NCBI GenBank assembly: GCA_030065615.1
Contig: JASJDR010000086.1
Coordinates: forward strand, 1-32,565
Source: Xenococcus sp. MO_188.B8
GTDB lineage: Bacteria; Cyanobacteriota; Cyanobacteriia; Cyanobacteriales; Xenococcaceae
Length of the DNA: 32,565 nt
Reading direction: 5' to 3'
Shown here: positions 8,073 to 18,072 of the stretch, in pieces
Layout of the letters: every line of letters begins with the position of its first letter
Position numbering within the stretch: the first letter of the stretch is position 1
Position numbers and translations under genes: made by a program
The notes under the pieces: model-generated
Told to the model about the DNA's origin: nothing
Databases searched by the model: none
What the model saw: only the letters and a program-made list of their open reading frames with translations

Positions 8073-10883
8073 ATGAAATGTCTCACAAAAATTATACGGC
8101 TTCTAATCTCGCCCAAGCGGTCCTCTATCCACCGCTCCTGGAGATTCTGGAAATTTCAGAAACCTCTGGCTACGATCTTACTTGCCGGATTGGGACTGGT
8201 TTCTGCTTTCATAATTCCGGTTTTATCCCAGCCAACAGTTCCTAGTCAACCCCAATTATTGGCACAACGAGGCAAGGAATTGTATGAAGCAGGACAATTA
8301 GAGCAGGCGATCAAAACCTGGGAATCAGCAGCTCAATTGTATGAACGGGAAGGCGATCGTGAACAAAAGACAGCTAATCTTATCAATACTGCCACCGCCC
8401 AACAGGCATTAGGACTTTACGAGGAATCTTGTGATACGGTTCTCAAAGCTTTTGATGTCAAGGATACAGATTGTTTTCTGCTTTTAGATGCAGCTCAACC
8501 TTTAGAACAAGACTTGGAGACCATTGGTCAACCAGATAATTTTCCTAATCTGGGGACCATTGTTGCTCAACAGTCACAAGAGAATCAAAGTCAAGCCGAT
8601 TCCGACTTTACGGTACTCCAACCCCTAGTTGCCGAACCCTATAGTCTGAGTCAGGCTACAGGACTTTTGCGTTTAGGGGATTATTTCACCAATAGCAATT
8701 ATCCTCAAGTTGCTGTTACGACTATCGATATGAGTTTGCAAATTGCTAGACAACTTGCTAGTCCTCGTCAAGAAACCGCAGCTTTATTGAGTTTAGGGAA
8801 CGGTATTAGGGCGATCGCCGAAAAACAACAAAACCAATTCCCCCCCCAAACCATTGCCCTCGACAATATTGTCAATCGTAACGGTTCAGTAGATGCGGCG
8901 TTAGAAACCTATCGGGCTGCTATTACTTATTACGAAGAAGCTGCTCGATTAGCGGAATCTCCCCTAAACAGCCTCAAAGCAAAAATGAATCATTTGAGTA
9001 TGCTGTTAGATATTCAGGAATTCTGGCAACGAGCGATCGCTGAACTGGCAAATAACCCTAATGTCCTAGGTATTCCCGATCCCAATTTTAAAAATCGAGT
9101 TGATCGGGGAACGATTAGTTTACAATCTGGCTTAGACAGAGAACTACAGCCTCAAATATCTAGTTTAACGAATCAGATTCAACCCCGATTAGAGGATTTA
9201 CCCATAACCCGTTCGGGAATTTTTGCCCGGATTAATTTTGCTCAAAGTTTAATTCGTCAAGACATCCTGGATACCAACCCAGCTAATATCTTAATTGAGG
9301 CGATTCAACTCTCACGTCAGCTCAATAACCCTGCTGCAGAAGCAGAAGCCAGAGGTTATTTGGGCTATCTTTATGAGCAACAACAAAAGTACCAAGAAGC
9401 TCGTCAACTTACAGAACAATCTTTAAAATTAGCGCCCACCCTCGAATATCCCGAAATTGCCTATCGTTGGCATGCTCAACTAGGAAGAATTCTTGCTCAA
9501 CAAAATGATCGAGAAGCTGCCCTCGCTGCTTACGAAGCATCTTTTAATACAATTACCGCTTTGCGTAATGACTTAGCAACCACACCTGTAGAAAACATAT
9601 TTCGTGAGTATATTGCTTTAATTCTACAAGAAGAGCCGACCAAAAACCAACTAGAAGAAGCTAGAGAAGTTTTAGAATCTTTGCAAATTGCCGAACTAGA
9701 CAACTTCTTCCGAGATCCCTGTTCTCCCGTGGCAGAAGACATCGTTTTTATCGATGATGTAGACGAAAATGCTGCTGTAATTTACCCGATTATTTTAGAA
9801 GATCGCCTAGAAGTCATTGTGACTCTACCTAAGCAATCTTTACAGTTATATACCACTGAGATTACTCCAAAAGAAGTCAATAACAAAATTACAGCTCTAC
9901 GCCGTAAGACCCTAACTAATCCTGGATTTGCTGAAGCTTTTCGCAATGCCAGAGGAAGTTCTGAAGAACAAGACGAGGTTCAACAATCTGTAGCGGAGGT
10001 ACAAAAATCTCTAGACGAATCTCTCAACCAAGACATTTTGCCTCTAGCCCAAGAAATTTATGGTTGGTTAATTGCTGGAGCTGAACCTCTGTTACAAGAA
10101 AAAGAGATTAAAACTTTAGTTTTCGTGCTTGATGGCCCATTACGTAGTATTCCGATGGCTCTACTTTATGATGGCGAGCAATATCTGATTGAAAAAGATT
10201 ACAATATTGCCTTAACTTCAGGGCTACAACTTACTAATCCCCGACCCTTAAAACGACAACCAATTAAAGTATTAGCTGCCGGAACCACTAAAGCTGCCAG
10301 TGGTTTCCCTCCAATCCCCAAAGTAGAAGAAGAATTAAATTTAATTGGCAGTCTGTTTCCTGATTCTACTGTATTGCTGAATGAGGCATTTACTCCCAAT
10401 AGTCTTCGTCAACAATTAGAAGAAGAAGATTATCCCATCGTTCACCTAGCAACTCATGGTCAATTTAGTTCCACTTCAGACGATACTTTTATCTTAAGTG
10501 GTAGTGAAGAAGATCTCTTTATTAATGTTAAACAATTCGATGATTTGCTAAGAGTGAGCAGCCGTCGCGGTTCTCAATCTATCGAACTATTGGTTCTTAG
10601 TGCTTGTGAAACCGCCCAAGGAGATAATCAAGCGATCTTGGGATTAGCAGGAGTAGCAGTAAGAGCTGGGGCACAGAGTACGATTGCTACTTTATGGGGG
10701 GCTAATGATGAAGCTACAGCAGAGCTAATGGGTCATTTCTATCAAAATCTGAATCAAAATCAAGAAATTAGTAAAGCAGAAGCCTTACGAAATGCTCAAT
10801 TGGATTTGTTACAAAATCCCGATTCTCAATATTCTCATCCCTATTATTGGGCTCCTTTTGTCCTCATTGGTAATTGGTTATAA
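8073..10883 (+). CDS. TPR-CHAT protein, exported or membrane-anchored
   Basis: CHAT domains are caspase-fold cysteine peptidase domains, usually joined to TPR repeats. I start at the ATG at 8073 (936 residues); a TTG three codons earlier is possible. Residues about 30-55 form one hydrophobic segment after a basic stretch, a signal peptide or anchor that would place the rest in the periplasm. TPR-like helices run from about residue 65 to 500 (for example GKELYEAGQLEQAIKTWESA, then YLGYLYEQQQKYQEARQLTE). The CHAT domain fills the C-terminal 350 residues. His795 in HLATHG and Cys845 in LSACETAQG are the expected catalytic pair, so the domain looks active. The end (YYWAPFVLIG) is the classic CHAT terminus. 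Its place 28 bp after tpsB suggests it acts on or with the secreted exoprotein; this is inference and no substrate is known. Confidence 0.88.
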   Translation: MKCLTKIIRLLISPKRSSIHRSWRFWKFQKPLATILLAGLGLVSAFIIPVLSQPTVPSQPQLLAQRGKELYEAGQLEQAIKTWESAAQLYEREGDREQKTANLINTATAQQALGLYEESCDTVLKAFDVKDTDCFLLLDAAQPLEQDLETIGQPDNFPNLGTIVAQQSQENQSQADSDFTVLQPLVAEPYSLSQATGLLRLGDYFTNSNYPQVAVTTIDMSLQIARQLASPRQETAALLSLGNGIRAIAEKQQNQFPPQTIALDNIVNRNGSVDAALETYRAAITYYEEAARLAESPLNSLKAKMNHLSMLLDIQEFWQRAIAELANNPNVLGIPDPNFKNRVDRGTISLQSGLDRELQPQISSLTNQIQPRLEDLPITRSGIFARINFAQSLIRQDILDTNPANILIEAIQLSRQLNNPAAEAEARGYLGYLYEQQQKYQEARQLTEQSLKLAPTLEYPEIAYRWHAQLGRILAQQNDREAALAAYEASFNTITALRNDLATTPVENIFREYIALILQEEPTKNQLEEAREVLESLQIAELDNFFRDPCSPVAEDIVFIDDVDENAAVIYPIILEDRLEVIVTLPKQSLQLYTTEITPKEVNNKITALRRKTLTNPGFAEAFRNARGSSEEQDEVQQSVAEVQKSLDESLNQDILPLAQEIYGWLIAGAEPLLQEKEIKTLVFVLDGPLRSIPMALLYDGEQYLIEKDYNIALTSGLQLTNPRPLKRQPIKVLAAGTTKAASGFPPIPKVEEELNLIGSLFPDSTVLLNEAFTPNSLRQQLEEEDYPIVHLATHGQFSSTSDDTFILSGSEEDLFINVKQFDDLLRVSSRRGSQSIELLVLSACETAQGDNQAILGLAGVAVRAGAQSTIATLWGANDEATAELMGHFYQNLNQNQEISKAEALRNAQLDLLQNPDSQYSHPYYWAPFVLIGNWL

Positions 10884-10908
10884 AAAAGCTCTAAGCAATT
10901 AACAGTTA

Positions 10909-10927
10909 GGGTGGGCAATGCCCACCC
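10909..10927. terminator. Perfect palindrome between convergent genes
   Basis: GGGTGGGCAATGCCCACCC has 9-bp arms around a single A. It lies 25 bp after the CHAT gene stop and 38 bp from the end of the convergent TPR gene, so it may terminate both transcripts. It also looks like the short GC-rich palindromes dispersed in cyanobacterial genomes. No long T run follows on the plus strand. Confidence 0.5.
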
Positions 10928-10965
10928 TTGTATATTAAAAGAATTAACTTTGCCTTCTGCCTTCT

Positions 10966-12075
10966 TCAAAGTTTTTCAATTAAGATATTCAATTCTTCTT
11001 CTTTAGCTATTTGGCCTTGTTCTCTATATAAATCGCGAGCTTTTTGCAACACTAAGCTCGCCTCTTCATTGCGTCCTCGTCCTTGTAAAGCTAAACCCAA
11101 ATTATGATAAAAGGTAGGATTTTTAGGCTTAATTTCTGTAAGTCTGCGATAAGTTACGATGGCTTTAAGATAATTTTCTTGAGCCAGTAAAATTTTGCCA
11201 ATCTTGGCTTGTGCTTCGACTAAATCTGGTCTAATTTTAACAGCTTTTTTATAATAATTTAAGGCGCCTTCTAAGTCTCCCTGAAGCTGAAGAATTGTCG
11301 CAATTTTCAAATAAATTACTTCGTTATCAGGATCTAATTTGGCAGCAGATTCTAGAGTTTGCAGCCCCAGTTCCATCTTATTTTGATTCAGAAATGCCGT
11401 TGCTAGTTGCATTTTTAGTTCGGCATTCTCAGGATCTTGGACTATGGCATCTTCAAGAAAAGCGATCGCTTCTGGGTAACGTTTTTGTTTGAATAAAGCA
11501 TTAGAAAGGATATTTTTAGCTTTCTGGTTACTAGGATCTAGACTGATAATGCGATAGAAAGTATCAATAGCGCGATCATACTCTTGATCGCGTAATAATA
11601 CTACTCCCAGACCTAAATGATGATCAATATTTTCTGGTGCAAGTCTAATAGCTTGCTCATAAGCAGATGCTGCTCGCCCATAATTTCCCGACTTCCCCAA
11701 ACTATAGCCTAGAGCATAGTAAAATTCTGGATTGCCTGGTTCTAGTGCGATCGCTTTTTGGTAAGCTTTTGCTGCTTCAGAATAGTTGCCTAGCAATGTT
11801 TGGATATAGCCAATTCCGGAAAAAATCCTAGAATTTTCTCGCTCCATAGAAGCTGCATATTCATAGACAGATAAAGCTTTTTCATATTCTTCTAAGTCTA
11901 CATATTGTTTACCCTGTTCTAATACTTCATAAAGTGGTTTTCCCTGAATCTCTTTTTGCTCTTTGTTAGAGATGGAAGGGTTAACTTGAGCAACTAGAGG
12001 ATATACAGCTACTGCAGTAACCAAGATACTACTAGAAAATAATATGGGAAGTTTTGCCGTTTTGAATTTTAACAC
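10966..12075 (-). CDS. Exported TPR-repeat protein
   Basis: The 369-residue protein has an N-terminal signal peptide or anchor (about residues 8-30, ending YPLVAQ), followed by about nine tetratricopeptide repeats filling the rest. The repeats follow the usual pattern, for example YSEAAKAYQKAIALEPGNPE and YGRAASAYEQAIRLAPENID. TPR superhelices are protein-binding scaffolds, so a periplasmic partner-binding role is likely and nothing more specific can be read. The start is GTG at 12075; no ATG is available before the repeats begin, and the hydrophobic segment needs this start. It is convergent with the TPR-CHAT gene and may belong functionally to the same secretion locus, but co-regulation is not shown. 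Confidence 0.8.
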   Translation of the reverse strand: MLKFKTAKLPILFSSSILVTAVAVYPLVAQVNPSISNKEQKEIQGKPLYEVLEQGKQYVDLEEYEKALSVYEYAASMERENSRIFSGIGYIQTLLGNYSEAAKAYQKAIALEPGNPEFYYALGYSLGKSGNYGRAASAYEQAIRLAPENIDHHLGLGVVLLRDQEYDRAIDTFYRIISLDPSNQKAKNILSNALFKQKRYPEAIAFLEDAIVQDPENAELKMQLATAFLNQNKMELGLQTLESAAKLDPDNEVIYLKIATILQLQGDLEGALNYYKKAVKIRPDLVEAQAKIGKILLAQENYLKAIVTYRRLTEIKPKNPTFYHNLGLALQGRGRNEEASLVLQKARDLYREQGQIAKEEELNILIEKL

Positions 12076-12338
12076 CGTTGATTTTCTAATTTTCCCAATA
12101 GCAAAATAATGGGATGGACACTATTAAGAATTAGTTCACAATTAATTTTGAATTTTAATCCTACAGATTCTCTATACAGTCTGAAAGTGATTTAAAATTG
12201 TTGCTGGAAGATTCCTAAATGGACATTATTAATCTGATAATCATCTCTAATTTGTAATAATTAGCTCATAACGAATAAGTGATTTACGAAATAATAATCA
12301 ATATATAACCGATAGTTTTTAGTTTTGCCAACTGTAAA
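12076..12338. other. Non-coding gap
   Basis: AT-rich sequence between the start of the minus-strand TPR gene and the small membrane-protein gene. I see no gene or clear regulatory motif. Confidence 0.4.
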
Positions 12339-12362
12339 ATGCGCTTCGCGCAGATGTTAGGC

Positions 12363-12509
12363 ATGAGAAGATTTGAGCGTTGGGTAACCCCATTAAATCC
12401 CAACCTCAGCCCCGAAGGAGCTGGTAAAATATTTAGTAAGGAAGTATACAGTACTGAGATTGCTTTGTCTCTAATCGTTTTTTTTACATTCTTCCTGCTT
12501 ATGCTATAA
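12363..12509 (+). CDS. Small single-span membrane protein, unknown function
   Basis: A 48-codon frame with a protein-like composition. The N-terminal half is polar and basic (RRFERWVTPLNPNLSPEGAG); then comes a short linker (KIFSKEVYSTE) and a strongly hydrophobic C-terminus (IALSLIVFFTFFLLML) that would span the membrane once. In-frame ATGs at 12339 and 12354 would give 56 or 51 residues. I prefer 12363 because the sequence before it coincides with a small hairpin (TGCGCTTCGCGCA) and reads less like protein; no strong ribosome site decides it. The gene lies 89 bp upstream of rsmB on the same strand. I do not recognise a named family. The contrast of a Pro/Asn-rich head and a clean membrane segment makes chance unlikely. 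Confidence 0.55.
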   Translation: MRRFERWVTPLNPNLSPEGAGKIFSKEVYSTEIALSLIVFFTFFLLML

Positions 12510-12598
12510 ATGTATTACTTTGTTAAGCGTAAGCGTAGTCAACCGTGGCAAATTTGTGATAACCTCACAAACTACTGCTTTTCCTGACCTAATCTTGA

Positions 12599-14020
12599 AT
12601 GTCTAATAATTTGCCCATTATTAATCCTCGTCAATTAGCTTTTGATGCCTTACAAGCAATTGAGTGCGATCAAGCCTATACGGATATTGCCTTGGATCGG
12701 GTTTTACATAATCAAAAAATTGCTTCTAGAGATCGGAGCTTAGTCTGTCAGTTAGTCTATGGAGTGGTTCGTCATAAGCGATCGCTGAATGCCCTGATCG
12801 ATAATCTGGGGAAAAAAAAGGCTCAACAACAACCACCTAAGTTAAGAATTATCCTCTATCTCGGGTTATATCAATTACGTTATCTCAATCAAATTCCTGA
12901 CTCGGCAGCGGTTAATACTAGTGTGGAATTGGCAAAAGTTAATGGCTTAAAAAAATTAGCAGGGGTAGTTAATGGGGTCTTGAGAAATTATCTGCGTCAA
13001 CAACTCGATTGGTTAGAGACGAGGAACCCTCCCACCTGTTTCGGTCAAGTATCAGAAAATAGAGATTCGTTCTGGGAGCTACTCAAACTTCCTAGAGATC
13101 CCATTAAGCGCTTGGGTATTCTATATAGTTTCCCAGATTGGATTGTGGAAACTTGGTTGCAACAATTATCCTTAGAAGAAACCGAGCAATTATTAACTTG
13201 GTTCAATCAAACTCCTACTATAGATTTACGAGTAAATATTCTGAGAACATCTTTAGCAGAAGTCAAGGCTGCTTTACAAGATGCGGGAGTTGTCAGCTTT
13301 CCTATTTCCTACCTTCCCCAAGCATTGAGAATTACCGAAGGCAGCGGTGCGATTAATCAACTACCAGGATATCGTGAGGGATGGTGGATCGTACAGGATG
13401 GTAGCGCCCAACTAGTCACTCATCTTCTCGATCCTCAACCAGGAGACACTATTGTCGATGCTTGTGCTGCGCCAGGGGGAAAAACTACTCATATCGCGGA
13501 ATTAATTGGCGATCGCGGAATGGTTTGGGCTTGCGATCGCTCAAAGTCAAGATTACAAAAAGTTAAGGCTAATGCTGAACGATTACAATTAAAATCTATT
13601 CAAATTCAAGCAGGAGATAGTCGGAATTTATCGCAATTTACCAATCAATGCGATCGTGTTTTATTGGATGCGCCCTGTTCTGGATTGGGAACGCTCCATA
13701 AACGCCCCGATCTTCGCTGGCGACAGACACCCGAGAAAATTGCCGAGCTTAGTCTATTGCAACAAGAACTGCTCACGAGGGCAGCAACTTGGGTGAAACC
13801 CCAAGGAACTTTAGTTTACTCGACCTGCTCCATTCATCCCCAAGAAAATGAAAAAGTAGTACAATCATTCTTAGATTCCCATCCTAATTGGTCAATCTCA
13901 ATTCCAGCTCCAGAATCAATTATCAATAATTTGGACATTTCTGAGGGTTGGATTAAAGTTTATCCCCACCGACATCATATGGATGGATTCTTTATGGTGA
14001 AACTTCAGAAAACAGCTTAA
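12599..14020 (+). CDS. rsmB: 16S rRNA (cytosine-967-C5) methyltransferase RsmB
   Basis: RsmB methylates C967 of 16S rRNA using S-adenosylmethionine. The 473-residue protein has the N-terminal NusB-like RNA-binding domain (residues about 8-140: RQLAFDALQAIE to VVNGVLRNYL), then the Rossmann methyltransferase domain. The SAM motif DACAAPGGKTT starts at Asp287, the PCSG motif has Cys360, and the second motif TCS has Cys410. These two cysteines are the release and nucleophile residues of m5C RNA methyltransferases. Length and order are normal for the family. The ATG at 12599 begins MSNNLPIINPRQLA, which fits homologues. A TerB-like gene follows 65 bp downstream on the same strand. Confidence 0.94.
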   Translation: MSNNLPIINPRQLAFDALQAIECDQAYTDIALDRVLHNQKIASRDRSLVCQLVYGVVRHKRSLNALIDNLGKKKAQQQPPKLRIILYLGLYQLRYLNQIPDSAAVNTSVELAKVNGLKKLAGVVNGVLRNYLRQQLDWLETRNPPTCFGQVSENRDSFWELLKLPRDPIKRLGILYSFPDWIVETWLQQLSLEETEQLLTWFNQTPTIDLRVNILRTSLAEVKAALQDAGVVSFPISYLPQALRITEGSGAINQLPGYREGWWIVQDGSAQLVTHLLDPQPGDTIVDACAAPGGKTTHIAELIGDRGMVWACDRSKSRLQKVKANAERLQLKSIQIQAGDSRNLSQFTNQCDRVLLDAPCSGLGTLHKRPDLRWRQTPEKIAELSLLQQELLTRAATWVKPQGTLVYSTCSIHPQENEKVVQSFLDSHPNWSISIPAPESIINNLDISEGWIKVYPHRHHMDGFFMVKLQKTA

Positions 14021-14085
14021 AATAATATAGCTCAACGTAATGAAATCGCAGTGGGAAAATATGGAATTGAAGAATATCTTAACTT

Positions 14086-14520
14086 ATGGCGATCGCTAAA
14101 AACCGAAAAAACCAAAAACTATTCCAAATTCTGGTTGGTGCTGCTTGGATTGATGGTGTAATTCAACCACAAGAAAGAACCTATTTACAGCGAATAGCTC
14201 AAGAATGGCAACTTAACGAAGAGCCAGAAATCAAAATCTTCTTATCGGAATTAAAAGCAGTTCAACCTACAGAATGCTATCTCTGGTTAGAAGAATATCT
14301 GGAAAATTATCCTGGAATAGAAGATTACTATGAATTATTAGAAAAAGTTGGAGGACTCATCTACTGCGATGAGTATGTGGATATCAGAGAAACTCGATTA
14401 CTAGAAAAGTTACAAAGCTTTGATCCTAGAAATAAAACTAACATGAGCGGCCCCCCCTGGTTTTTGAGGAAAATTCGTAAATTTTATCAAAAAGTAGTTC
14501 AAGAGAAAATTTATAGTTAG
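14086..14520 (+). CDS. TerB-like domain protein
   Basis: The 144-residue soluble protein reads as a TerB/DjlA-N type helical domain. It opens with the pattern ILVGAAWIDGVIQPQERTYL, where an acidic helix-turn (DGVIQPQE) is typical of the fold, and repeats it at CDEYVDIRETRLLEKL. TerB domains are linked to tellurite and membrane-stress responses, but many cyanobacterial members have no known role. A basic C-terminal tail (about residues 123-144) follows. It lies 65 bp after rsmB and 8 bp before the end of the opposing gene. The start codon overlaps a HIP1 site (GGCGATCGC), and no strong ribosome site is seen. Confidence 0.7.
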   Translation: MAIAKNRKNQKLFQILVGAAWIDGVIQPQERTYLQRIAQEWQLNEEPEIKIFLSELKAVQPTECYLWLEEYLENYPGIEDYYELLEKVGGLIYCDEYVDIRETRLLEKLQSFDPRNKTNMSGPPWFLRKIRKFYQKVVQEKIYS

Positions 14521-14528
14521 TAATTTGC

Positions 14529-15137
14529 TCAGCGTAATAAATCTGCATCTCCTGGTTTAGGTAATCGAGGTCTATTGTTAGAATTACTGGGGGATGCTTG
14601 ATTTGTTTCTGGAGTGCTGTTAGTACTTGATGAAGTATTTGGATTATAAATACTAACTAAAGTATCTATGAGTTGATTTCTTTGGCTACGGGATAGATTA
14701 TAAATGACAGCGCGATCGCTTTCTAAAGGATGAGTGGTTAAAGTTTTACTCCCAGGATAGCGATCATAGGAAATCGGTTCATTGGCTTTTAAATAATCTG
14801 CAATGGTAAATTTCCAGTCCAATCTAAATTTAACAGGACGGTTTTTGACATATTGGTGATAACGGATAAAACGACTAATTAGAGTATTGTTGGTCGCTGC
14901 TTCTTTAGTTTCTACACTCAGATATTGATTTTCTCGGGGTAGTTCAGGAATTAATTGATAAACTTGTTCGGCTACCGCATCTGGACGTAAACTTTGAGCA
15001 TAAGCAGGAGATAATTGAACATTTTTGATGCTGCTGACTACGATAACTAAGATGATTCCGAGCAAGAAAGCAATTACTGTCTTAATCAGTGAAACTCTAC
15101 CCAGATAGCTAATTTTATGATAGTTGACACCCAACAT
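14529..15137 (-). CDS. Exported conserved-type protein of unknown function
   Basis: I do not recognise the family. The 202-residue product has a hydrophobic segment at about residues 18-38 and a likely cleavage after AYA near residue 47, so it is periplasmic or anchored. The mature part is polar and mixed (LIPELPRENQYLSVETKEAA, then VKFRLDWKFTIADYLKANEP) and ends in a Ser/Asn/Thr/Pro-rich tail from about residue 165. There are no cysteines and no catalytic motif. It sits downstream of pyrH-frr on the same strand, but a strong hairpin between them suggests a separate transcript. Confidence 0.65.
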   Translation of the reverse strand: MLGVNYHKISYLGRVSLIKTVIAFLLGIILVIVVSSIKNVQLSPAYAQSLRPDAVAEQVYQLIPELPRENQYLSVETKEAATNNTLISRFIRYHQYVKNRPVKFRLDWKFTIADYLKANEPISYDRYPGSKTLTTHPLESDRAVIYNLSRSQRNQLIDTLVSIYNPNTSSSTNSTPETNQASPSNSNNRPRLPKPGDADLLR

Positions 15138-15167
15138 TGTTTATGATTTGACAAAAAATCAATAATA

Positions 15168-15205
15168 GAAAGAAAAGACTGGTTAACTTTAAACAAAGTC
15201 CAGTC
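15168..15205 (-). terminator. Terminator of the pyrH-frr unit
   Basis: GACTGG (15177-15182) pairs with CCAGTC (15200-15205), and ACTTT (15186-15190) with AAAGT (15195-15199) around an AAAC loop, with a 3-nt bulge. On the minus strand the stem is followed by TTTTCTTTC, as expected for a Rho-independent terminator of transcripts coming from frr. Confidence 0.6.
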
Positions 15206-15346
15206 AATAGTTATTATATCTATTGGTTTTCTGTTCTCTCTCCTAAGTACCTGTTTTTTCTCTCAGAATAAACTTTTAATGGTATAAATACCAAGCAAGC
15301 TTAAAGTTTCGGGCTGATAGCTGACAGCTTGTTTGAGCACAGCGAG

Positions 15347-15895
15347 TTAAACAGTAGTAATATCCTTCTCCTTTTTAGCTAGCAGTTCATCGATCTTTTT
15401 GGTAAATTCATCAGTAACTTTTTGAATTTGATCTTGGAGATCTTGGGCTTCATCTTCAGAGATTTCGCTATTTTTCTTCTGTTTACGAACAGAATCAACC
15501 GCATCACGACGGATATTTCGCAGCGCAACCTTGCCTTCTTCGGCTAATTTGCCTGCCATTTTGACTAATTCTTTACGGCGCTCTTTAGTTAAAGGGGGAA
15601 TAATCAAACGGATTACTTGACCATCATTATTGGGAGTTAAACCGATATCTGACATCGAGATCGCTCTCTCAATCTGTGCCATACTGCCTTTATCGTAGGG
15701 CTGAATCGTAATCGTAGTCGAATCGGGAGTACCAATATTGGCTAAAGATTGTAATGGGGTTTCCGTTCCATAATAATCTACCGTTACCCGATCCAATAAG
15801 GAAGTACTTGCTCTTCCTGTCCGAATCGTATTAAAAGACCGTTGAGTTGCTTCAATCGTCTTTTGCATATTTGCTTTAAGTTCAGTTAACTTCAC
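15347..15895 (-). CDS. frr: Ribosome recycling factor
   Basis: RRF, with EF-G, splits the post-termination ribosome so that its subunits can be reused. The 182-residue protein matches the family in length and sequence: an N-terminal coiled-coil strand (TRNA-mimic helix, with [10 protein letters not shown] near residue 21), the central domain ([20 protein letters not shown]), then the conserved [17 protein letters not shown] and the final helix. The start is GTG at 15895, supported by a strong ribosome site (AGGAGG, six bases upstream) that lies inside the end of pyrH. The start overlaps the pyrH stop by 14 bp, which suggests translational coupling. Confidence 0.96.
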   Translation of the reverse strand: MKLTELKANMQKTIEATQRSFNTIRTGRASTSLLDRVTVDYYGTETPLQSLANIGTPDSTTITIQPYDKGSMAQIERAISMSDIGLTPNNDGQVIRLIIPPLTKERRKELVKMAGKLAEEGKVALRNIRRDAVDSVRKQKKNSEISEDEAQDLQDQIQKVTDEFTKKIDELLAKKEKDITTV

Positions 15896-16604
15896 AAGAG
15901 CCTCCTACAATAGTCCCTACTGGTTCTCCTTTAGTTGCACGAACTATATTACCGTTAACTAAGAGGTTAAAAACCACAATGGGAATTTTATTTTCTTTAC
16001 AAAGCGCGATCGCTGTACTGTCCATTACTTTCAGTTCATGGGCAAGCACATGACTATAGGTAAGACTTTGATAGCGATGGGCATCAGGGTTTACTTTAGG
16101 ATCACAATCATAAACGCCATCTACTTTAGTCGCTTTAAAGATCGCTTCGGCTTCAATTTCTGCAGCCCTCAAGGCTGCTGTGGTATCTGTGGTAAAAAAG
16201 GGATTACCCGAACCCGCGCCAAAAATAACCACTCGACCTTTTTCTAGATGGCGAATGGCACGACGACGAATATAAGGTTCGGCTACTTCTTGCATCTCGA
16301 TCGCAGTTTGGACTCTAGTGGGAATATCAATGCGCTCTAAAGCATCTTGTAATGTCATCGCATTCATGACAGTAGCAATCATACCAATATAGTCAGCCGT
16401 AGCTCGATCCATCCCCGCAGCCGAAGCTTTCATGCCACGAAAAATATTGCCGCCACCGACAACAATTGCGGTTTGAATCCCGCTATGAACTACTTCAGCT
16501 ATTTCTTGAGCAATATCTGCTACTACCTTGGGATCAATGCCATAACCCAGATCACCCATCAATGCTTCGCCACTCAGTTTCAATAAAACCCGCTGATAAC
16601 TCAT
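15882..16604 (-). CDS. pyrH: Uridylate (UMP) kinase
   Basis: PyrH phosphorylates UMP to UDP in pyrimidine nucleotide synthesis. It is a cytoplasmic hexamer of the amino-acid-kinase fold. From the ATG at 16604 the protein has 240 residues. It begins [17 protein letters not shown] (the LKLSGE motif) and contains [10 protein letters not shown], then [20 protein letters not shown] and [15 protein letters not shown], all characteristic of PyrH. A TTG four codons upstream is possible, but the ATG matches the usual start. pyrH-frr is a common bacterial gene pair, and here the two overlap by 14 bp. Confidence 0.95.
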   Translation of the reverse strand: MSYQRVLLKLSGEALMGDLGYGIDPKVVADIAQEIAEVVHSGIQTAIVVGGGNIFRGMKASAAGMDRATADYIGMIATVMNAMTLQDALERIDIPTRVQTAIEMQEVAEPYIRRRAIRHLEKGRVVIFGAGSGNPFFTTDTTAALRAAEIEAEAIFKATKVDGVYDCDPKVNPDAHRYQSLTYSHVLAHELKVMDSTAIALCKENKIPIVVFNLLVNGNIVRATKGEPVGTIVGGSCEVN

Positions 16605-16756
16605 CTGTTGGAACAATGACCTCGATCTTGCTTGTTTTTTATCTCCCCATAAGATAGCAGTTTTTCGTTAAATGTCATGAATATAAATTATGAATTATGA
16701 ATTGTAAACGATGAATTAAAAATTAGTGACTTTAATGCCTTTTTGAGGGAAACTAA

Positions 16757-17908
<1,152 letters not shown>

Positions 17909-18072
17909 TTTGGCATAATCTCTCAATGTATAGCATCTAAAGTTTGTAATGTCATTGAGTTGGATTCCTGGAATTGACATCGTGAGATCACTAAATAGTA
18001 GTTTGGATAATCGCAGTTGAACTAGCGCCCATTAGTTATAAATGTAGTATTTAGTAATATTAATTTTGAGTG

